In this document: positions 58,072 to 64,000 of the stretch, piece after piece
Layout: every line of letters begins with the position of its first letter
Numbering within the stretch: the first letter of the stretch is position 1
Origin: Hyaloraphidium curvatum
Lineage: Eukaryota; Monoblepharomycota; Hyaloraphidiomycetes; Hyaloraphidiales; Hyaloraphidiaceae
Assembly: GCA_025558095.1 (NCBI GenBank)
Contig: JAIVFI010000036.1
Span: forward strand, 186,001 to 250,000
DNA: 64,000 nt
Direction: 5' to 3'
Position numbers and translations under genes: made by a program
Notes under the pieces: generated by a model
What the model saw: the letters and a program-made list of their open reading frames with translations, nothing else
Database searches by the model: none
What the model was told of the DNA's origin: nothing

Positions 58072-58750
58072 CTACCCAGCAAAGATCAAAACGTTCTGCG
58101 CCACGATCATGAAGCCCCCGTACGCGTCCTCGCCCGTGTATCCGGGGATAATGTACTTGAGGCTCATGATGGCCAGCGAGCCGCCCAACGCTCCCTGGTA
58201 TGGACCTTCAGAACTTCCGCGATCGATCGTAAATGACGACAGACTGCGCACCAGTGCCATAGTCACTCCCAGGAAGGCCCACAGCCGTGCCTTGAACGCC
58301 ACGTAGCTGCCGTCGTGGGTGAACTCGGTCGCGTTCAGCGCCGTCTTGTCGATCAGGTTGACCATGATGAGCGACACCGTGCTGAGCAGGCCGGGCACCC
58401 AGTCCTCGAACTTGATCGCGACCGGCAGCGGCGGGTCGTGCGAGCCGGAGTAGATGACCGAATCGATGAAGGCCCACCACCCGAGCGTGAACTGGGGGCG
58501 ACGCGTCGCGATGAGACGCGCCACTGGATCTCTTGCTCAGCGGTCTCACCAGCGCGCCGGCGGTGTATCCGACGACCGCCTTGATCGGCAGGTGCTCCCG
58601 CGCCCACGCAATGACCGGGTCGAAGCAGTTACATTTGAAGTACCACGGTGAGACGGGCGAGACTCCTCCGCGGTACGCCCTCTGCGGCGGTGCCACACGG
58701 TCCGTCTCGCCCTCCGTGCCGACAGAGAGAGGCGCGTAGCGGGTGGGCAT
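58072..58750 (-). CDS. VPS68: VPS68/TMEM50-family membrane protein (UPF0220)
   Basis: Four-helix membrane protein; yeast Vps68 works with Vps55 in endosome-to-vacuole traffic. The start is the ATG at 58750 (MPTRYAPLSVGTEGETD). After an intron at about 58505-58562, the helices read YTAGALFTLGWWAFIDSVIY, FEDWVPGLLSTVSLIMVNLI, FKARLWAFLGVTMALVRSL and GGFMIVAQNVLIFAG. The D-W-V-P-G and V-N-x-I-D-K elements match fungal UPF0220 members. Some 20 residues at the intron site between SSFTI and GALGGS may come from a second, unspliced intron. Only 69 bp separate its start codon from that of MIPEP. Confidence 0.84.
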
Positions 58751-58819
58751 CGCGGGCGGAAGACGTGCACCTGGGCGGCGCAAAGGTTTGACGCCACGCT
58801 TGTCTCGTCGGCCTCATCG

Positions 58820-61430
58820 ATGCTCAGCGCAGGGCGGGCTATTGCCCGGCTGCCCGCCGCGAAGTTAATCGTAGAGCCTTCTGTACCGTGTACTGCTCGG
58901 AAGGCCTCCCGGAATGTCCCTTGGACTTGCCATGGGCTCGGACGTAGCTTCGCGCCCCGGCACGCCACACGGAGCTTTACGACCAGCGGAGGCCCGCAAA
59001 GAGCCTTGCGGGGACCGATAAAGCAGGCTGTAATTAACACGGATCGCGTGGGGCCCTCGGACGATGGCTCAAGGAGCCAGTTTCACGACCCTCTGGACGA
59101 GGACCTCCGGAGGCTCTTTGACGATCCTTCTCCGCCGTCGCGGGGGGCTGCTGGCCGCCTTGGCAGGCGTGGAAAACAGACTGGACTCTTTGGCGATCTC
59201 GCCTTGACTTCACCTGATGCCCTGCTGAAGCACTCGCGGCGCGCGCTCAAACGGGCAAACGCGATCGTCGAGCGAGTCTGCTCGCCGCCCTCGGGTCCGG
59301 AGGACCTGTACAGGGTTGTCAGGCGCCTCGACAGGCTTAGCGACGTCGTTTGCTCCGTCGTGGATGCTGCCGAAGTGATCCGGAACATCCACCCGGATCC
59401 GCGATGGGTGGCGGCCGCGGACGAGGTCCATGCGCAGCTCTCGAGCTATTTGAACCAGCTAAACACGCATCAGGGACTCTACGAGGTGCGCTGTTTTAAT
59501 GCACTTATTGCCTCGCGCAGTGCCTAAACTAGGTTCTCTCTTCAGGCCCTCAAGCGGGCCAACTCTGTTCTGGAGGTCCGCAGCAGCTGGTCGCCGACAG
59601 AGAAGCGGGTCGCAGACCTGCTGCTATCTGACTTTGAAAAGTCGGGGATCCACATGGCCGAGAAACAGCGCCTCGCCTTTGTTCATCTGCACGACGAGAT
59701 CCTGCGTGTTGGACACCGGTTCACCCTGAACGGCGGACCGGGCGTACGGGACGTGGACGTGGCCGACCCGTGGAACAAGCTGCGCGGAGTGCGATCCGAC
59801 GTGATCCGGTCTCTGATTCAAAAGACGCCATCGGGCGAGGTGGCGCGGATACCCACGGCCGGTTACCCTGCGCAGCTGGTGATGCGGACAGCTCGAGATG
59901 AGGATGTGCGGCGCCGCCTTTATCTGGCCATGAACTCAGCGACCGAGGACCAAGTGGAGGTGCTCGACAGGTTACTGAGGCTGCGTGCAGAGCTCGCGCG
60001 TTTGCTGGGGAAGCGGAGCTACGCCCAAGTTTATCTTGAGGACAAGATGGCTCGCGATCCCGGTGAGTTGATTCTTGTCGAAGCGGGAAACGCTCGGCTC
60101 AATCACCGGTGTCGAAAGCCCGGGTCATGCAGTTTCTGAAGGCGTTGTCGGACGTGCACAAGCCGAGAGCCCAGCTGGAGATGGATAACCTCAGGAAACT
60201 CAAGCAGCTACATGGTCCGAAGGGCTCGGGAACCGATTCTCCCACGTTGGAAGCGTGGGATCGCCAGTTCTACTCCCAGTTTCTCCCGCAGCCTCCCGCG
60301 GATGCCGTCTTCCCCGCCATGCACATGCCTTTGGCGCACCCCGTAGCCCACGGGGCCCGCTCAACCTCGGGCGGCGTCTCGCTCGGAACCGTGATTGCGG
60401 GTCTGTCGCGGCTGCTGCACATTCTCTACGGCATCCGCCTCGTACCAGCTACCGCCGAATCCGGGGAACTCTGGCACCACGGCGTGCGCCGCATGGACGC
60501 CGTTCACGACGTCGAAGGTCGGGTAGGCACAATTTACTGCGACCTGCTCTCGCGCGAGCGCGAAGGCAGTCGCAAGTACGAGAACGCGGCCCATTTCACC
60601 GTGCAGTGTTCGCGCCGCATGGACTGGGATGTGGAGGACCCCATCGTTCCGGCTGACGGGATCGAGGACAGCGTCGTCGTACCGGGGAGGGAGGGAAGGT
60701 TCAAGCTGCCCGTTGTGGTGCTCGTCACCAACTTCAACCCCGGGAGCAAGCTGACGTGGGTCGAGGTGGAGACGGTCTTTCACGAGATGGGCCATGCCGT
60801 TCACTGTGAGTGATTTGGCCGAGGTCGCATGCACCGCGCACTCATTCTCGGCTCGCCTGCGATGCAGCCATGCTTGCGCGAACCGATTTCCAGCACGTAG
60901 CGGGCACCCGGTGCCAGATGGACTTTGTCGAAGTGCCTTCGACATTGATGGAGTTTCTGCTCCGCTACGTCGGGATCCCTGGCGTCGCCGTGCCGCCGTT
61001 CCAGCGGGATTCCCTCGACCTGCAGACCCAGCTGCGACTGGCTGTTCTGGACCAGGTCTACCATTCGGACGCTGCGCTGTCGCCGGACTTTGACAGCACG
61101 GAAATTGGCGCCCGCATCCAGCGCCAGTTCGATGTGCTACCTTACGTGACCGGCACTGCCTGGCAGGTGCAGTTCGGACACCTTTTCTCATACGGCTGCG
61201 GCTACTACACATATTTGTGGTCGCGACTGTGGGCGGGACGCATATTCCGGAAGCTCTTTGCAGGCAAGGGCGAGCAGGAGATGCGGGCGGGCGGGGACAG
61301 GCTTAGGACCGAGGTCCTCGAATGGGGCGGGGGCCGAGATGGCTGGGAGTCGCTCAAGGCGCTGGGCATCGTCAAGGATGAGGACGAGTCGGGGCTGAGC
61401 AAGGTGTCGTTGGAAGAGCTTGGGATGTAA
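58820..61430 (+). CDS. OCT1: Mitochondrial intermediate peptidase (OCT1/MIPEP)
   Basis: M3-family metallopeptidase that removes an octapeptide from matrix preproteins after MPP cleavage. The ATG at 58820 opens a presequence lacking acidic residues (MLSAGRAIARLPAAKLIV). The N-terminal domain includes LKRANAIVERVCSPPSGPED. The zinc site HEMGHAVH (about 60782-60805) is split from the next exon by an intron, followed by TRCQMDFVEVPSTLMEF. The substrate-binding GHLFSYGCGYYTYLWSR is near 61180. Introns lie near 59487-59545, 60064-60118, 60320-60400 and 60806-60880. Length (about 740 residues) fits the family. Confidence 0.95.
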
Positions 61431-61713
61431 TGTGGTCAATTCGAGAGTGCCTCTTGCGATGCTACCCTCATGGCTCTGCCTTTAATGAAGAGGAATCAGG
61501 GCATGGATCCATCACCCGTTGCCAGCCTTGAATCCGACCGAAAAGGCCGGGGTTGTGGGCAGGGGGCTCATGCCTCGAAAGTCAAGTTCAAGTCCCTCGC
61601 ACGAGGCATCTATACCCCACCCTCCTGGACATGCTTGGCGTCCAAGCGGCCGGAGAAACAGAGGCTCCGAGCACTAAAACGGTCGAAGCACCACCGATGG
61701 TGGACAGGCACGT

Positions 61714-62582
61714 GTTTTGGCCTCCCCGGCGGCGGAGAAGGGGTGCTCACTGAAAGGGTGTCCGTGCAGAGAGGAGGCCGATGCGGCCCCGCTTCTCAAA
61801 GAAACGGGTTCCGAAAACGGGCATGGCGATGCGACGGAGCCCGTGGAGCAGGAGGAGCCCGAGGAACCCCGGAGAGACAAGGGGAAGCGGAAGCTGACGG
61901 ACGAGGAGGTGGACGCGGACGCGTCCCGCAAGCGTCGGGACGTCGGAGGTGCGTCTCTGCGCCCGATTGCCTCGATTTACATTGGTTAATGAGCTCCGGA
62001 TGCGAAGAATCGGCCGAGGAAGGTGCCGAAGAGCTGGGAGTCGGACTCGAAGAGGAAGACGAGGAAGAGGAGGCCGTCGAGACTTCCGAAGGCGAAGACG
62101 ACAGCGAGGACGGCTCGGAGGAAGATTCGGACGAAGATGACGAGGAGGAGGACGACGAAGAGGGGCCGAGCAACGCGGGAAAGAAGGGCAGCTCGAGCGC
62201 GGTGCGCCGATTGGTCTTTGCCGACTGTTTCCAAGTCTGACCCCGATCTGGCCGATTCAGATGGCCGAGGATCTCGACGAGGAGCTGACGGAAGAGCAAG
62301 AGCTGCAGGAGCTCCGTGAGCTCTCCGTCTTCGCCTCCAGCGGCCCTGCGCTGACCTTCCCGTCCTGCAGTCGAAGACTACGACGACATACCCGCCTCCG
62401 AGATCCTGACCACGGGCCGGCGCACCCGCGGCAAGCAGATCGACTTTGTCGCCGCCATGGAGCGCGATCGGCTCGAGCGCGGCGCGGGGTCCAGCAGCGC
62501 CACGGCGCCGGCCGAGGCCGGGTTGGAGTTGGAGAGCGAGGATGACGGGTTCGACGAGGACTTCGAGGACGGATCCGAGTAG
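61714..62582 (+). CDS. CHZ1-like histone H2A.Z chaperone (start uncertain)
   Basis: The C-terminal exon encodes DIPASEILTTGRRTRGKQID followed by FVAAMERDRLE and an acidic end (DDGFDEDFEDGSE). The N-I-I/L-x-G-R-R-T-R-G-K-x-I-D pattern is the Chz1 motif that binds H2A.Z-H2B. Upstream exons encode a Lys/Asp-rich segment (RRDKGKRKLTDEEVDADASR) and a very acidic stretch of Glu, Asp and Ser (about 62020-62200), as expected for a histone chaperone. Introns lie near 61945-61990, 62207-62262 and 62320-62372. The first exon and ATG lie upstream; 61503 is one candidate. Confidence 0.62.
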
Positions 62583-62845
62583 GCGACATGGCGGAAGATA
62601 CCCCGTAGGACTCGGACATGGACGTGGGAGTGCAATGCAGAAGAAAGTTGAGAAGTGCGCGAGAAGTCCGCGCGAAGTCCTCCTCAAGACGTAGACCGGA
62701 CTCGGACTTGAGCGGGAGCGAAGATACTGCACATTCCGAATCTATCTTTTTCCCACCGCGACGCCTATGTACAAGGCAATAAGACCTCAGATCTCTATCC
62801 TGCAATGGCAATCCCAGATGCAGACACCATGACAAGACGCTCAGT

Positions 62846-64000
62846 TTAGTCTGCGAGAGAAGTAAAGTCAGCTCCGGTCCGCAAAGTCCCAAGTCGGCCG
62901 CTCAAAACTCACCGACTTCCTCGACCGTGGGGCCACCGCTGCCGCCGGCACCGCCCTCGCCGCCGGCACCGGGGAAGCCGCCCGGGAAGCCGCCGCCGGG
63001 GAACCCTCCGGGTCCGCCGGCCCCGCCCGCGCCGCCGGCGTTCTGGTACAGCCGGCGCATGATCGGGTTGGCCACCTCCTCGAGCTCCTTCTGCCTGCCC
63101 TCGAACTCCTCCTTGGAGGCCTCCATCGAGTGGTCGAGCCACTTGATGGTCTCGTCAACCGCCTTCTCGAGCTTCTCCTTGTCCTCGGGGTCGAACTTGT
63201 CCTTGAGCTTGTCGTCGTTGAGCGTGTTGCGCAGGTTGAAGGCGTACGACTCGAGGCCGTTCTTGGCCGTCACGCGGGCCGTCGCCTCCTCGTCCTCGGC
63301 CTTGTACTGCTCGGCCTCGTTGACCATGCGCTCGATGTCCTCCTTCGACAGGCGGCCCTTGTCGTTGGTGATGGTGATCTTGTTGGACCGCCCGGTGGTC
63401 TTGTCGACGGCCGAGACGTTGAGGATGCCGTTGGCGTCGATGTCGAAGGTGACCTCGATCTGGGGCACGCCGCGCGGCGCGGGCGGGATGCCCGTGAGCT
63501 CGAACTTGCCGAGGAGGTTGTTGTCCTTGGTGCGCGCGCGCTCGCCCTCGTAGACCTGGATCAGCACGCCGGGCTGGTTGTCCGAGTAGGTCGAGAAGAT
63601 CTCGGACTTCTTGGTCGGGATGGTGGTGTTGCGCTTGATCAGGGCGGTCATGATGCCGCCGGCGGTCTCGATGCCGAGCGACAGGGGGGCGACGTCGAGC
63701 AGGAGCAGGTCCTGGGTCTTCTCCGACGTGGTGCCGGTGAGGATGGCGGCCTGCACGGCGGCGCCGTAGGCGACGGCCTCGTCGGGGTTGATCGACTTGT
63801 TGGGCTCCTTGCCGTTGAAGAAGTCCTGCACCAGCTTCTGGATCTTGGGGATGCGGGTGGAGCCGCCGACGAGCACGATCTCGTTCACGGAGCCCTTGTC
63901 GATCTTGGAGTCGCGCAGGACCTTCTCGACGGGGTCGAGGGTGCCGCGGAAGAGGTCGGCGCACAGCTCCTCGAAGCGGGCGCGGGTGATGGAGGTGTAG
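62846..64000 (-). CDS. Cytosolic HSP70 (SSA type), 3' part, cut by window edge
   Basis: The substrate-binding half and the end of the ATPase domain are visible: [85 protein letters not shown] and a GGFPGG-rich tail. In the unspliced frame the protein would end PTVEEVGEF. Removing the 62-nt intron 62851-62912 changes this to PTVEEVD, the EEVD tail of cytosolic HSP70 that binds TPR co-chaperones. The final coding exon is five bases long including the stop. The N-terminal ATPase half lies beyond the right edge. Convergent with the CHZ1-like gene. Confidence 0.96.
62851..62912 (-). other. Terminal HSP70 intron splitting the EEVD aspartate codon
   Basis: Reads GTGAGTTTT at the donor, has a GCTGAC branch-like site 19 nt before the acceptor and a pyrimidine tract ending TCTCTCGCAG. 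Splicing joins EEV plus G to AC and TAA, giving Asp then stop. If retained, translation ends three codons later as Gly-Glu-Phe. Confidence 0.9.

Noticed and set aside
62902-62915. HSP70 with a true EEVGEF C-terminus or an organellar HSP70
   Set aside because: A strong terminal intron restores EEVD exactly, and the GGFPGG-rich tail is cytosolic in type.

Overview
This is a gene-dense eukaryotic nuclear window. Thirty-one protein-coding genes lie between about 8.4 kb and the right edge. Most are split by very short GT-AG introns (about 40-70 nt) with CTGAC-like branch sites, and the DNA is GC-rich. Several genes have a fungal character: an Ssk1-type receiver, a two-BIR Bir1 with its C-terminal tail, a Cyk3-like transglutaminase fold, Vps68, RMD1/Sif2, a FUN19-type SWIRM protein and a Chz1 motif. 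A probable dynein-regulatory-complex protein (DRC1-like) would imply a motile flagellum. Together these suggest an early-diverging zoosporic fungus. That is an inference from gene content, not a proven identity.

Left end (1-6.9 kb): broken non-LTR retrotransposon (LINE) sequence on the minus strand. It includes a head-to-tail array with a 1239-bp period whose first three units look identical, and an inverted 20-nt minisatellite. From 6.9 to 8.4 kb no gene is recognisable; there are only disrupted open frames.

8.4-25.4 kb: PEX5 (peroxisome import), a C6orf136/DUF2358 protein, an unrecognised protein, SDHA (complex II), EMC6, HRD3/SEL1L (ERAD), DDX47/RRP3 (rRNA processing), DMC1 (meiotic recombination) and RPT5 (proteasome). 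A 157-bp duplicated segment sits at the 5' end of the unrecognised gene and again exactly where the SDHA stop codon should be.

25.6-38.8 kb: a Sel1/Cyk3-like protein, TEN1 (telomere CST complex), NUP42 and DBP5 (mRNA-export partners on a shared divergent promoter), a LAMMER kinase, an FBXO21-like F-box protein and a SWIRM protein.

39-53.8 kb: a membrane-anchored degenerate histidine-kinase protein ending in an Ssk1-type receiver, a WGR-SWIM-DNA ligase, BIR1/survivin, farnesyltransferase beta, RMD1, eIF3f, mS38 and a G-alpha subunit.

53.9-64 kb: eIF2-alpha, the DRC1-like protein, an unrecognised protein, VPS68, mitochondrial intermediate peptidase, a CHZ1-like histone chaperone and the 3' part of a cytosolic HSP70.

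Strands alternate at 25 of 30 adjacent gene pairs, giving a chain of divergent pairs (70-300 bp apart) and convergent pairs. Two convergent pairs overlap in coding sequence. Exon boundaries were placed by eye from splice motifs and protein-family fit. First and last exons are the least certain parts.
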